A stretch of 64,000 nt of DNA from Aurelia coerulea (Eukaryota > Cnidaria > Scyphozoa > Semaeostomeae > Ulmaridae), in contig CM076947.1 of NCBI GenBank assembly GCA_039566865.1, forward strand, positions 5,711,501-5,775,500. The letters run 5' to 3'. The translations under genes and the position numbers were made by a program. Position 1 is the first letter of the stretch, and each line of letters begins with the position of its first letter. Positions 1 to 10,150 of the stretch are shown here, piece by piece. The notes under the pieces are model-generated. The model made no database searches. It was not told where the DNA came from and was given only the letters and a program-made list of their open reading frames with translations.

Positions 1-370
1 GGAGTTCGCAAGCGTTCTTGTTCATAGAAGTCGAGTGTAAGCGTTCAACCAATTCGTCTTTGTTCATTCTGAGAACGTGAACATTGCATGGTTTGAGTTG
101 TAGGCTGCGTGGACTTTCTTCAGATTCTAATGTGGAACAGATCTTCGTTCATCAAACTATCATCAATCTCAATCTCTTCGTTCTTTTCTTCACATTGAAG
201 TTCGCTCATTTGCATCGTTTGTAAATTATCCACCCTTATGGTATTTTCACCAACCTTGACCAATCTTGATTTGCATAGTATCCATCAAGCGTATCAGCAC
301 TAACATCCAAATCCCTTAATACTGAATCTACAAAATCATCAAGTCCTCCAAAACTTACAAATTCCGACAT
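1..370 (-). pseudogene. Coding-like fragment, start of an unassigned protein, runs off the window edge
   Basis: An ATG at 368-370 (minus) opens an acidic reading frame beginning MSEFVSFGGLDDFVDSVLRD. It stays coding-like to about 255, needs a one-base shift to continue (VGENTIRVDNLQTMQMSELQ), and needs another near 135 to read the segment ending MNKDELVERLHSTSMNKN at the window edge. Three in-register pieces of sensible protein suggest a decayed gene rather than chance. The last segment resembles the stretch preceding the tyrosine-recombinase-like DUF3504/ZMYM region of invertebrate repeat proteins, but this is a weak impression. I do not recognise the family with confidence. Its relation to the KDZ-like fragment just upstream on the same strand is unknown. 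Confidence 0.4.
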
Positions 371-403
371 GATTAACTTCCCTTCGTTGGATCACTTGCT
401 CAA

Positions 404-840
404 TTAGCACTGAACACAGGCCCGTAGGAAGTGGGGGGGGGGGGGGGGCAGGTGGGGCACATTACCAACAGGAGCTAGTGCACAATCAATAACTGTATGG
501 TTGTTGCTAATGCCTTGATAGAAGCCATTAAGCCATACTTCACGATTATGAAAGTGATTTCTGATGTGGATCTCATTGTCAAAAATGAGAGCACATCGGC
601 TCTCTGCAAGCTTCACAACGAATGACTGCGACATTTTCACTACATTTACAGCATGCAATGTCAGTGTCTGGTGTACATTCTTTGAGAAGGAGGCAGTTGA
701 ATAGAAAGTTCCTTGAGTTCACCCAGTTCTCTTCGAGATTTTCCTTTCTCCTTGTCCATTCTGTCTTCTCATCTGTTTTAGGAAATTGTGCCTCAATTTC
801 TTCCAATGTTCCCAAAATTCGGAATTTACATTTGCTCCTT
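404..840 (-). pseudogene. KDZ-transposase-like N-terminal cysteine cluster, frameshifted
   Basis: Two overlapping minus-strand frames (about 815-579 and 658-404) together give a cysteine cluster (CCKCSENVAVIRCEAC) followed by a histidine/asparagine-rich stretch (HIRNHFHNREVWLNGFYQGI). This resembles the N-terminal CxC-type zinc cluster of KDZ (Kyakuja-Dileera-Zisupton) transposases, which act in the nucleus. The change of frame near 600 and the absence of the downstream transposase core mark it as a fragment. A poly-G tract at 432-448, with part of a GTAGGAAG-type repeat end (about 419-431), lies at its 3' side. Assignment is by eye and tentative. Confidence 0.4.
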
Positions 841-908
841 TTGGCTCAGTATCATATGGAGAGGAAACAGTTGTACAGTACACAATTACAAGAAAAAATA
901 TTCCTATA

Positions 909-1700
909 CCGGGTGTCTCAAAAAAAAGTACCCCCTTTTGACTCAACAAGGCAACAAAACGATAACATTTCGGGACTTTTTGAATTCATGGCTACGTTTG
1001 TTGGTCTTCAACTTAAATGCACACACCTTGCATTTGGAAATCGATCACCAAACACCGGAGATATGAGTTCACAAGGTCAAAATTTGGAGAGCACCTGAAA
1101 CCAGAGGTTTTGAGAAATGGCCTAGCCATAATTTGACAACAAACACGCATTTTGTAAAAGAATTTTCGACTTTGACCTTTACTTTATATTTTTGAAAAGA
1201 TTTATACCTTGAATTATTTCAATTGTTCTTGAAGTGACTTTTCCTTTGAGGAAACGGTCCTTGCATTGCATTCGATCCCAAGTGTTTTGTATTAAAGAAG
1301 AGGAAAAGGAGCACCTGCACGCTTATTTTGGAGATGTGGCACGACTTTATCACTCTTACCACATTTTTACTATATTTGTTTAATCAGCGCCATGTCCATG
1401 CATTTTTTATTCTTTTCAAAAGCAAAACATGGAAAATTAAAGTCTGCAGGTCCTTTGGAAAATGTCCACGATACAAATCATGACTAGGCCCTTTTTCAAA
1501 ACCTCTGGTTTTGGGTGCACTGTAAATTTTGACTTTGCGAACCTGTATCTCCGGTGTTTGGTGGACGATTTCTAAATGCAAGGTATGTGCATCTAAGTTG
1601 AACATTGATAAATTTAGCTGTGAAGTCAGGGAGCAATGATATCTTATTGCTTGGTTCCTATTTCCAGTCAAAAGGGGGTACTTTTTTCTGAGACACCCGG
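909..1700. mobile_element. TA-flanked non-autonomous DNA element (mariner-like termini), 792 bp
   Basis: The ends are inverted copies: CCGGGTGTCTCAAAAAAAAG at the left and its complement closing with GAGACACCCGG at the right, each flanked by TA (907-908 and 1701-1702). The inverted similarity continues inward: the stretch with CACCAAACACCGGAGATA near 1045 reappears inverted near 1550, so the TIRs are long. No transposase frame is visible. TA duplication and termini fit the Tc1/mariner superfamily. The element at 41306-41922 has closely related termini. Confidence 0.8.
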
Positions 1701-1702
1701 TA

Positions 1703-2334
1703 GTATAATATATTTCTCAATGTGAGAAAGGGATCACTAAAGACCATACTGTAATGATCAGGCAAGAAGAGCTTACCACCACAATGAAACTGTAGCTATT
1801 TTAGATTTGAATGGATTCTGGACTCTTTGATTCATTTACAGTTCCTTAGAACACTTACCATTCTCCAAAATTAAACATTCTTCAAAGAACTGTCTTTAAA
1901 TTATGTAATTATGATTCCATCTTTTCATTCTTGCAATTTTATTTGAATGCACTTACTGTATATAAATGAGTGGATGCAATTTACAAGTAAAATTACAGAG
2001 AATTTAGAACATACCATCCCCAAAATGCATGGGTAAATCTGAAACATCTTTATTGTTTATCGACATGCAAGTGCAATATTTGGCTGAGCTTGAAGTAAAG
2101 AAAGTATAATATGACTAGAAGGGCATTCTAAGGGCAGGCAAGGACCAGAACAGTATATACAAAAGAAGCCATGTCTGTGGTTTCCACCCAATATGGCCAT
2201 GTTAGCCTGCCCAACTTGTCACTCCATAGGCCTTGATTACAAATTGCTGCCAGATTCCTACCATGGCTTTTTTGGAATGGCAGCAACCATTTAATGACTG
2301 GACTACCAATAAATTTTGAGGTATTGTCAAATTT
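1703..2334. other. No gene recognised
   Basis: Only short overlapping open frames with no recognisable motif and no paired terminal repeats were found in this AT-rich stretch. Confidence 0.5.
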
Positions 2335-2495
2335 TTGCCTTAACGAGCGCTTGTCAACCAGCATCCTTTGCGCGCTTCCCATTTTGCCTTTCGACTGCAG
2401 CAGCCATTTTCATATGACATCGTACATAGCAGTGCTCAGCAAAGCGCGACCACAGAGGATGCTGGTTGACCGGCGTTCTTTAAATGTAAAATTGC
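2335..2495. repeat. Fold-back (inverted) repeat
   Basis: The segment reading GTCAACCAGCATCCTTTGCG near 2356 is repeated inverted near 2455 (GAGGATGCTGGTTGAC), and the similarity extends about 45 bases on each side. This is a small stem-loop MITE-like structure lying directly beside the Mutator-type fragment. Its exact ends and TSD are unclear. Confidence 0.55.
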
Positions 2496-2539
2496 CAGTG
2501 AAAAACCACCCTCCGAATAGCTGGATCAGTGGAAAGCCA

Positions 2540-2745
2540 AACATGCACCCAATTGCCCAAACAATTTTGAAGGAAGCTCCAATGCAATGGAAGTTGAATG
2601 TGCTGTATGTTTGTGGAACAGATCTGTTCAAGAGCACAAGTTACGCTATGTCACAATGTTGAGTGACGTTGACAGCAAGGCATATGATGCACTGGTCCAG
2701 CCAAAAGTTTACGGCAATTCTGAAAAATGTCAAAAGAGGACTGTG
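2540..2745 (+). pseudogene. Mutator-like transposase fragment
   Basis: The translation contains NFEGSSNAMEVECAVCLWNR and then RSVQEHKLRYVTMLSDVDSK. These match the conserved block (gly-ser-ser, then ME, then the GDGDSK motif) seen in the two better preserved copies at 52167-53627 and 60728-62488. The catalytic-type motif is changed here from GDGDSK to SDVDSK. The frame stops where a TTAA-flanked element begins at 2750. A fold-back repeat lies just upstream. It is a dead fragment of the same transposase family. Confidence 0.7.
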
Positions 2746-2749
2746 TTAA

Positions 2750-2830
2750 CCCTATCCAGACTGGGCTTTTTGAGCTACTAGAAGACTGGGGGGGCGGCTC
2801 ATTCAGCCCCCCTCTCTAAAGTTGTCATTC
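2750..2830. mobile_element. Left end of a TTAA-type (piggyBac-like) element
   Basis: TTAA at 2746-2749 is followed by CCCTATCCAGACTGG and a G-run/C-run palindrome (GGGGGGGCGGC to CAGCCCCCC). These are the termini of the family that is complete at 44140-45139 and 49618-50497. The right end of this copy was not found, so its length is unknown. Confidence 0.6.
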
Positions 2831-3926
2831 CTTCACTTACGAAGACGAAACTCACCACGCAGGTAGCCGTTTTTATGATCTATCAATTTTCACAAAAAGA
2901 TTTCTAAAAATAGATATGATGTCATAATTATTCAAGACCAACTGGCACGTGTTCACGAAAAAAATGAAAACAAACAACTTTTTTTAAATCTTTATAATTT
3001 TCTAAGATTTATTTATGAAACCAAATTATGCCAATCAAAGCATTGTTAGAAGGTGAAAATATACTTATAAAGTGAAAAATTTGATTTTCACAAATCCAAG
3101 ATGGCGGACAGAGAGATTAAAAATCTTGTTTTTCTGAAAAATGACAAATCCCGCTATAATAGAGAATTTCTCCATACATTACAATGAAAACTACTTCAAT
3201 GATAAGTGATCGTTGCATACTTCATTTTTCCTTTTGAAACTTTCGTTTCAATTATTGCAAAAAATGCTGACAGCAGCATTTTTTCCCAGTAGTAAGCAAA
3301 TGAGTTGGAAGGAAGAAGGAAAAGGGGGGTTGAGGATAGTAATTTGGTGAAATTTTGACAATATCTTGACAAACTAAACACTTTCAAGTCAAAAAATTCT
3401 CACTGTAAAACAGATTCTCAAGATATGCATGAAAATTTTAGCACCGATCCGCTCTAGGGAGAAAAACAAAACAGTGTCTGTGGCAAAATGAATTATGGAT
3501 AGCATGCTTGTACATGCCAATTATGCACATGGTGGTCTATGCATACAAATAAATCTTTATTCCTTGACTGATTGCTCAATTTTAAATCTACTGATATTGA
3601 ATTAAATTATAATGTTGCTTCAAGCTTACAGTACTTGTACTGTGTAAGAAACTCATCATAGGAAAACCAACTTTCAGGGTGCAAAAATTCAAATAAGTCA
3701 AAGTCTGGAAAAATAACTTACATGTTTTTCTAATAGGAAACTTGGATCAGCACTTGGTACTTAAGTGTCTTAATTTTGCATGAAAATTTAGTGTTTTAGT
3801 GGTAAAAGTTTCTTAATTAGTTTTCTATCTTTTTGGGTCTAAAATTGCCTTGTAGTTTGAAGTTGAGCCTTTTTATCAACAGTGGGCTTTTATCTTGTAT
3901 TGATATTGTCACCGTGAATAAACCAA
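2831..3926. other. AT-rich, no gene recognised
   Basis: It may include the body of the TTAA-type element beginning at 2750. No supported coding frame, RNA gene or paired terminus was seen. Confidence 0.45.
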
Positions 3927-3959
3927 GGCAAAAGAGGCATAACGGAATAACCAGACCCA

Positions 3960-4840
3960 GGGGCAGTAGGACCGGACCCTAACGGACCAGACCCTAGGGG
4001 AATACCCATTACTTTCCTTCCAGCGTTTGTTTGCAATGGCGGCCAGCACAGAAGTTTCGCTCCAAAGTAAGATAAGGCAGTCACTGCTGTAAGTAAATTC
4101 TACCTTCTGGATGCCACAACAAACGCAAAAATGCATGGTATATTAAATCGTCTAACCAGCAGGCAAACTTTGATCCAGCCTCAAGCCATTGCCCACTGGG
4201 CCTAATCATTTTAACTACATGGCCTAAATATTTTACCTCTCTGCCTTGCTTGGTGATTCAAATTGTTGCCATGACGTCGTTGATGCCAGCCATGTTGTAT
4301 GCCATCTCCACAATCTCAATTTATGGACTTGATTCTGGCTTCTCCATGCTCTTTGCAGGTTAGTCAAATTAGTTTGGGACTGCAAAATCGCTTAGCAGGC
4401 AGCTTTTTGATAACATATTTGTTCGTAATGTTTATTGTGAAGGTGGTAATTGGCAGATAAATGGGGTAAGGCGATCTTGAAAGAGAGAGTGATGATTTTG
4501 GGAATGTTAATCGAACCATTCTCTCAAACCACGCATTGACCCGGGCATTGACCCCACTTGTCTTTGGTAAATCCCATGATCACAATATTGCATCTCAGAA
4601 TGTGCATTTGTGTGCATTTGTTTTCTCGTATCATGCATGTGCACTCACCTTTTTACAGGGCCGTAGGAAGCAGCTTCTAATTAGGGGAATTGTTCTCAGA
4701 ACAATAGAGAACCATTGTTTTCAAAATTATTGGGGGGCTTGATCCAACGTAGCCTGCGTGCAGAGCTAATCCAACGTCAAAGCGAGGGTAGAGCATTCCC
4801 CTATGGTCTGGTCTGTTAGGGTCCGGTCCTAGTGGTCCTG
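3960..4840. mobile_element. Insertion inside the left TIR of element B, 881 bp
   Basis: The right arm of element B reads directly from the 24-bp TIR into the 220-bp MITE, while the left arm has this extra block between them. Its ends are inverted: GTAGGACCGGACCCTAACGG near 3967 against GTTAGGGTCCGGTCCTAGTG near 4815. Similarity runs about 45 bases and terminal CAGG/CCTG is shared, but no clean TSD is seen. A GTAGGAAG repeat end lies at about 4662-4675. No gene is recognised inside. Confidence 0.55.
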
Positions 4841-5064
4841 CAATCACTTAAAAAAATTGTTGAGCCACCCTGAAAAAAATGAGTTTTTTGGCCCCCCTTT
4901 CCCCCATGTCAATGTTGTTTGGAAAAAAGTACTTGGTCATGCTGACAGACGTGGTTTGGCAACTTTTTAGTGGTTTTTCAACATTGACTAGGGGGAAGGG
5001 GGGGGGGAAGCAGAGGCAAAAAACTGAAAATCTGAGGGTGGCTCAACAATTTTGTAAGTGATTG
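4841..5064. mobile_element. 224-bp palindrome-ended MITE, left copy
   Basis: It begins CAATCACTTA and ends TAAGTGATTG, with inverted ends extending through TTGTTGAGCCA/TGGCTCAACAA. The interior has C-runs (GGCCCCCCTTTCCCCC) and matching G-runs. It is nearly identical to, and in the same orientation as, 7411-7630. Confidence 0.75.
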
Positions 5065-6342
5065 TCTGAAATGCTTGCAACTTCGACTTCAGTTTACGCG
5101 AAGAGTACCGAGGCCAACTGCATGAAATTGTGTACTTGGCATGTTATTGACACATAGTTTCAAAATGTGTTGTTTTTAAATTTTGTACCAACTGTAATTA
5201 ATTTACGAGATTTTTGAAAAAGGCACTTTTTCGCCATTTTGCAAGAAAATGTCATAATTGCATAGTTTTCTCAAAATTTTCATTTTTTGACGTACTTTCC
5301 CTTTAGCTTCAATCTTGTAAGATATTGATATGATTCTTATTTTCATTTGACTTCAATCATACTCTGGCAACTGTGATGCAACTAGGGTGGGAGAGGGTAT
5401 TTTCGTTTGGCCTATTTGTATGGAATTCTCCCTTTGACTGGCTATATTGTTCTTAAACGCTGTTCATAAACGTTACTTTTACAACAGAATTTTATAGTGA
5501 TGATATTCTATATGTTTGAGTGATACAATTGAATAAAATGTTCTATTTACAATTATAATCGATATACGACTGTAACATTGCCATCTGGTTTGTGTGTGTT
5601 CATGGTGAATTACGTCATCAGTGCTGGCCACAAGGCTCACTTCAATGCTCACCAACATTGCTCGTTTGTATTCCTTGTTTCTAACGAAGAAAAACGAAAA
5701 AACGTTGCGCAAAACGCATATTATCTTGTGAGTATGAGCAGACACTCTCATTGCAGACCAATGAAAATAAAAAATCTCCGCGGTGAGTTGAAATTGAACC
5801 AATTTACCAACATTGCTCGTTTTTAGTACCTTTAAAATATTTTTGAAATCCTTTTTAGTAGCTATATGTTGAAGTTTTAGTCATTTTGCATCTAATCAGT
5901 GTAGAATTTTTGAGTAAAAAGCTAGCCTATGTGTACACTCAGGCTTTTGCTACATCTTGGGTGGCTTCGTTTATTTGTTCGTCAACTTTCTTGGACACAC
6001 AAGAAACTTTAAAAAGTGAGAATTGTTGGCGAGCAATGTTCAAGATCACTCACTCAGTCTATCATTTAATGATTTGACCTCTTGAACAATTGCAGTTCAG
6101 TGGTCCGATGATAAATTGTTTGTTATCCTTTATAAGCGGTTCCAAAAGAACTAATGCTGGTTTCAAAGGGGAAACATATACCCTTTTCATTCATTTGGCA
6201 TTTAAAGAATAGAGAAATATTGGCCAATAAAGCATGGAGCCGTTATTGTCACTCCCTCAAGCAGCATGACAAATACTGCTAGCAACATTACTTTGCGAAC
6301 CGAACAAACAAGGTTAAACAATTTGCTCAGTTGTCATATGTT
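5065..6342. other. Interior of element B, no gene recognised
   Basis: Short open frames only. No motif or inverted repeat was supported here. Confidence 0.45.
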
Positions 6343-6636
6343 TTAAGGTGAAATTTCTCGATCATGACGGCAATGAAAGAATTTAGACAAAGGCCTGTGT
6401 TTCTCCGTAAACACAGGGCAGCGAGTTGTCATCGTATGAAAGTAATACCGATGGTAATGAAAACCCCCATTCTTATGCCGTTCAAGCGAAGTTTCCCACA
6501 TTGAAATGCGGATAATCCTTACTGCAAAACACTCAACCACAACATCTGGAAAACTTTGACGACTTGGAAACTTGTCTAAGTCACCTTGACTGTACCTGAG
6601 GAGAAAGATGGTGCGCTGTGGTGAACTTGCTGCCAT
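6343..6636 (-). pseudogene. Rep/HUH-like replication-protein fragment captured in element B
   Basis: An ATG with context CAAAATGGCAGC opens a 97-residue frame containing LRYSQGDLDKFPSRQSFPDV and, after a degraded junction, SLERHKNGGFHYH. This matches my memory of uncharacterised cnidarian Rep-like proteins in which a ...H(x)DGGxHYH motif lies after a YS-x2-DL-x-FPSR-x-SF segment. HYH would be the HUH metal-binding motif of rolling-circle-type endonucleases. Sequence after HYH is unrelated, so only about 65 residues are homologous. A host or element gene piece carried inside a MULE-like element is the Pack-MULE pattern. Identification is tentative. Confidence 0.35.
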
Positions 6637-7410
6637 TTTGAAGTCGAACTGTCAAATTTTAAAATTTCCCGCGCTCACTCAAGTGCATCAATTCCCTTAT
6701 AAATACAACAATATGGGATATATTTTGTCGATTATGGAGGTAATTGTAGAACAATATGTTTTCTAACTCGAAGATACAACTAACAGAGACTATAGATGTT
6801 GTAAAGTCGTTTGGAAATTAAATTCCTTCTTTAAATGCGAGGCGTAGCAATGGTAAATTTAGGACGGCTGCAGGCCTACAAGTCTTCAGGCAGAGAGAAG
6901 TAATGGTAGACACGTTATCTGTTTAAAAGAGTCTGTATTTAAACGTGTATATTGCCATGTTTAACAAAATAAATTTTCCAACTTCGAATTATCGTTTCCC
7001 CATGCAACAGTCTTTATGAAAAAAACAGGCAGATTCCGATGAATTACCCAATTTTTTTGAAAAGCACGCAGAAAATGGGAAGTTGTGCTGCTTCGCCATT
7101 TTCATTTAAAAAATATAAGTTAGTAATTCAAAATGTTGATTCAAATTCTACTAATGCAATAACAGTAAATATCTTGTCATGTGTCAACGCCTCAGCTGCT
7201 TATTAAGAGATGTAACCAACTAGGCCAATGGTGTAAAAATAGCCAAAATGAGCATATTTTCTAAGGGACGCTGCGAGGCCGCACTAGCGTTCAAAATTCA
7301 AAAAAATTAGAGGACTGCCTTTATGCAATTATTGCTAGCCCTGTTAATTTGAAAGTATTTGAAGGAAAGACCTTAAAGTTATGACGCCTTAAAGGTACAA
7401 CATTTTCAGA
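6637..7410. other. Interior of element B, no gene recognised
   Basis: AT-rich. No supported frame or repeat was seen. Confidence 0.45.
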
Positions 7411-7630
7411 CAATCACTTACAAAATTGTTGAGCCATCTTGAAAAAAATGAGTTTTTTGGCCCCCCTTTCCCCCATGTCAATGTTGTTTGGAAAAAAGTA
7501 CTTGGTCATGCTGACAGACGTGGTTTGGCAACTTTTTAGTGGTTTTTCAACATTGACTAGGGGGGAGGGGGGGAAGCAGAGGCAAAAAACTGAAAATCTG
7601 AGGGTGGCGCAACAATTTTGTAAGCGATTG
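7411..7630. mobile_element. 220-bp palindrome-ended MITE, right copy
   Basis: Near-identical to 4841-5064, with the same terminal CAATCACTTA and GATTG. It lies directly before the right 24-bp TIR of element B. Both copies point the same way although the host TIRs are inverted. Confidence 0.75.
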
Positions 7631-7663
7631 TGGGTCTGGTTATTCCGTTATGCCGGCAAAAGA

Positions 7664-9796
7664 TACCATTCTTTACTTTCAAAACTTTATATTTACAAAC
7701 GCAATGCCACACAAACCACAATCTACTGACTATTATTCTGGGAATAAAGTTTCTTAACTTTTGGTCATTGTAATGCTAGTTTCTTATTAACCAGTTTAAG
7801 AACATGTACTATATATCCAAGAAACTTTATTATCTTGGCTGAAATTGGTTGCTCAAATGCAAATGGAGATTCCATTACAATACTAGCTGTTAACGCAGTT
7901 AAGTAAATGCTGCTCATAGCATTATTGATAATAACATTCCGCAGATTGTCAAAAGAATAAATGTCAGAGTGGATATTTTGGAGCATGTGGTTGAAACCAA
8001 GTTAAATTTAAGCTTTTTAAGGTAAAACAATTAAGAAAACCATGAGAACTGTTTGTAACTGTCAAGACTGCATCAAACGACTATAATAATCATTAAAACT
8101 CAATGCGATATTAATCTCACTTCAAGTCTTCAATTGCAATTTCAAGACTCAGTTAATCAATGTCAGTTCATTTTGTACTTTCTTGGACTGCAAGGTTTTC
8201 TTTCTCCTAGGTGGTACCTCAAATAGTGTATGGTTTTCTTTCTCATTTGGCCATAGATCAACACTGCTATTTCAACACACAAAGTGTTCCCCTTTTCAAT
8301 TCTGTGTCAAATAACAGGCTTTGTACTTTGCCTCAAATGAAAGCAAGTCTTGAGGGTATATGATGCACAACAGTTGACCACAACAATTCTTCAAAAGTTC
8401 ATCTGGTGACAGTTTGTATCAAAGTTAAAAGGTCACAAGGTGTGAAGAATGGTCACAGAAGCAATGCTGATCCAATGCTTTTTGGTTTTTATAAGAATGT
8501 GCATCCAGAAACTAATTTGTAAGATAACTTTCTTATGCTGCGTTGGTCTTTGAATGTCAATGGTTAAAGAAGCAAATACTGATCCAATGCTGTACAAACT
8601 GTTACAGGAATATGAACAGCTGATATGCAGAATGTGATCCAATGCTGTGTTAATCTTTACAAGGGCTGTCACAAATTAATAACGTTACCTTTCACTTCTG
8701 CAACAAAATACATGAGATATTAAGCTTTTGTTTATGAGATGTATATGTGCATGGTCATATGGCAACATTAAAGGGGCCTTTGCAAGGAGCATGGTTTGTG
8801 AACACACCATTGTTTGGTCTTTTCGTTCTTGCCATTTTTACAGTCCACAAAAATGACCACCAATAAAAAGATGGCACATGCAAGGTATGGTGGCTGGAAA
8901 GGCCGATTTAAGTACATATATTCCAACTGAGTAGATAACAGAAATATACTGACAAGAAAAATCTGTGCTAAAGGAGGGGAAAGATTAATCAAGAAGCCAA
9001 TCAAAATTCTTTCAGGTGCAAAGAATCATGGTTGAAAGATCCTTTCAATTATCTTTCTTTTGCAATCCTCTCTTGTGATTTTCTATGCAATGGGAAATTA
9101 TCTCTTCTGTTCTAAAAAAATTCATGGAACATTTATGCACTAGATGTTTGCAGTTTGAGTTAAGCAAAAAGAAAACTACTGTACTAAAGTGCAACAATAC
9201 TCTACTAAAAGATTACATAAAACCCTGAGTTTGTATTGTGAATAATAGATACCATGTACCCATCTAATATGAAAATTGCATGGTTGTTATCTGTGAAAAT
9301 CTTTAAGTGCTGTATGCAAGGGAATGAATGGTGAATCATTGCAATAATGGGCAATTCACTGTTTATAACCACAAATGGGTGATTCACTTTTTCTTTCCAC
9401 AATGGGAAAGTCACTGTTGTCAGGTGCCTCAGTGGGAATTTCTGATATATTGGCTTTTGTTGCTACAAGTGGCAATACCACAATGGGTTTATACGTTTAA
9501 TTTGTTGCCACAAAGGGCAGGTCATTGCTGTTTATTTGTGAACGTGTAAGAAATGCTTAGGTAGGCCTAGGCCTAGTCTAGGCCTTCGTTGATGACATCT
9601 TCCTGGAACCTGTCCGCTGCAGAAGAACACATTTTCAACACAACAGAGAGCATAAAGAGAAACCCTCTCTTATTTGCTATGAAATGAGATGTAAAAAATG
9701 ATTTGATACGTACTAGAGTCCGTGAAAATTCCCTTCTTCTTCTCGCAATGAACGTGAGCCAACTCCCTGCATCCAAAATCAAAGCGGTGGGTGGGA
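7664..9796. other. About 2.1 kb with no gene recognised
   Basis: Only short open frames. The phrase TGATCCAATGCT recurs three times near 8470, 8580 and 8637 without forming a regular tandem array. No transposon ends were identified. Confidence 0.5.
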
Positions 9797-9885
9797 AGCA
9801 TTTCAGTCGGCCAGCACGATGCTTGTTTGGTTGCGTGGGCAGCATTTCAGTCGGCGAGCACGATGCTTGTTTGGCTTTTGCATCC
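9797..9885. repeat. Two-copy tandem repeat, about 43 bp
   Basis: GCATTTCAGTCGGCCAGCAC plus GATGCTTGTTTGG is followed by a second copy with one change (GGCGAGCAC). It lies just upstream of the first recognisable DUF6589 coding segment. Confidence 0.7.
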
Positions 9886-10049
9886 ATACAAACACCGCCA
9901 TCGACACAGGAATTCCAATCAACCCGTCTAAATTCTGCTACGCGCATGCGCTAAGCAGCAATAAGACACTTGACAGCTATCGCATATTGATAAACAGACA
10001 AAATGTTGTTACAGAGGTTAACAAGAAGGGCTATCTGTAAAACATGGAG

Positions 10050-10150
10050 TGTGGAATGATGGAATGGAATGATGGAATGGAATGATGGAATGGAATAATG
10101 GAATGGAATGATGGAATGGAATGATGGAATGGAATGGTATAGATGGAATG
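10050..10150. repeat. (GGAAT/GATGGAATG)n microsatellite in the left TIR of element A
   Basis: Repeats of GGAATGATGGAATGGAAT lie about 20 bases inside the element end. The inverted counterpart (ATTCCATTCCATC units) is at about 13590-13680 in the right TIR and at about 28915-29005 in the second copy. Being part of the TIR, it is an element feature rather than an independent satellite. Confidence 0.8.

Larger units (their letters stand above)
3936..7654. mobile_element. Element B: MULE-like non-autonomous transposon, 3.7 kb, 9-bp TSD
   Basis: The left end GGCATAACGGAATAACCAGA (continuing CCCA, 24 bases) is matched perfectly and inverted at the right end (7631-7654). Both ends are bordered by the 9-bp direct repeat GGCAAAAGA (3927-3935 and 7655-7663). 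A 9-bp duplication with a GG start fits Mutator-like elements. The interior has no transposase but contains a Rep/HUH-like coding fragment on the minus strand (6343-6636). The left TIR is split by an 881-bp insertion (3960-4840). Two near-identical 220-bp palindrome-ended MITE copies sit in the arms (4841-5064 and 7411-7630). Element A (10029-13702) has the same size and TSD length but different TIRs. Confidence 0.8.

Noticed and set aside
4879..5061. 60-residue frame repeated at 7439-7729, possibly a conserved small protein
   Set aside because: Identity is explained by the two MITE copies; the frame spans poly-G and palindromic ends.
9573..9947. 124-residue minus-strand frame
   Set aside because: It crosses the two-copy tandem repeat and has no domain; the plus strand here leads into DUF6589 coding.
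10050..10150. GGAAT array as a centromere-type satellite
   Set aside because: It is only about 100 bp and is part of the TIR of a transposon in every copy seen.
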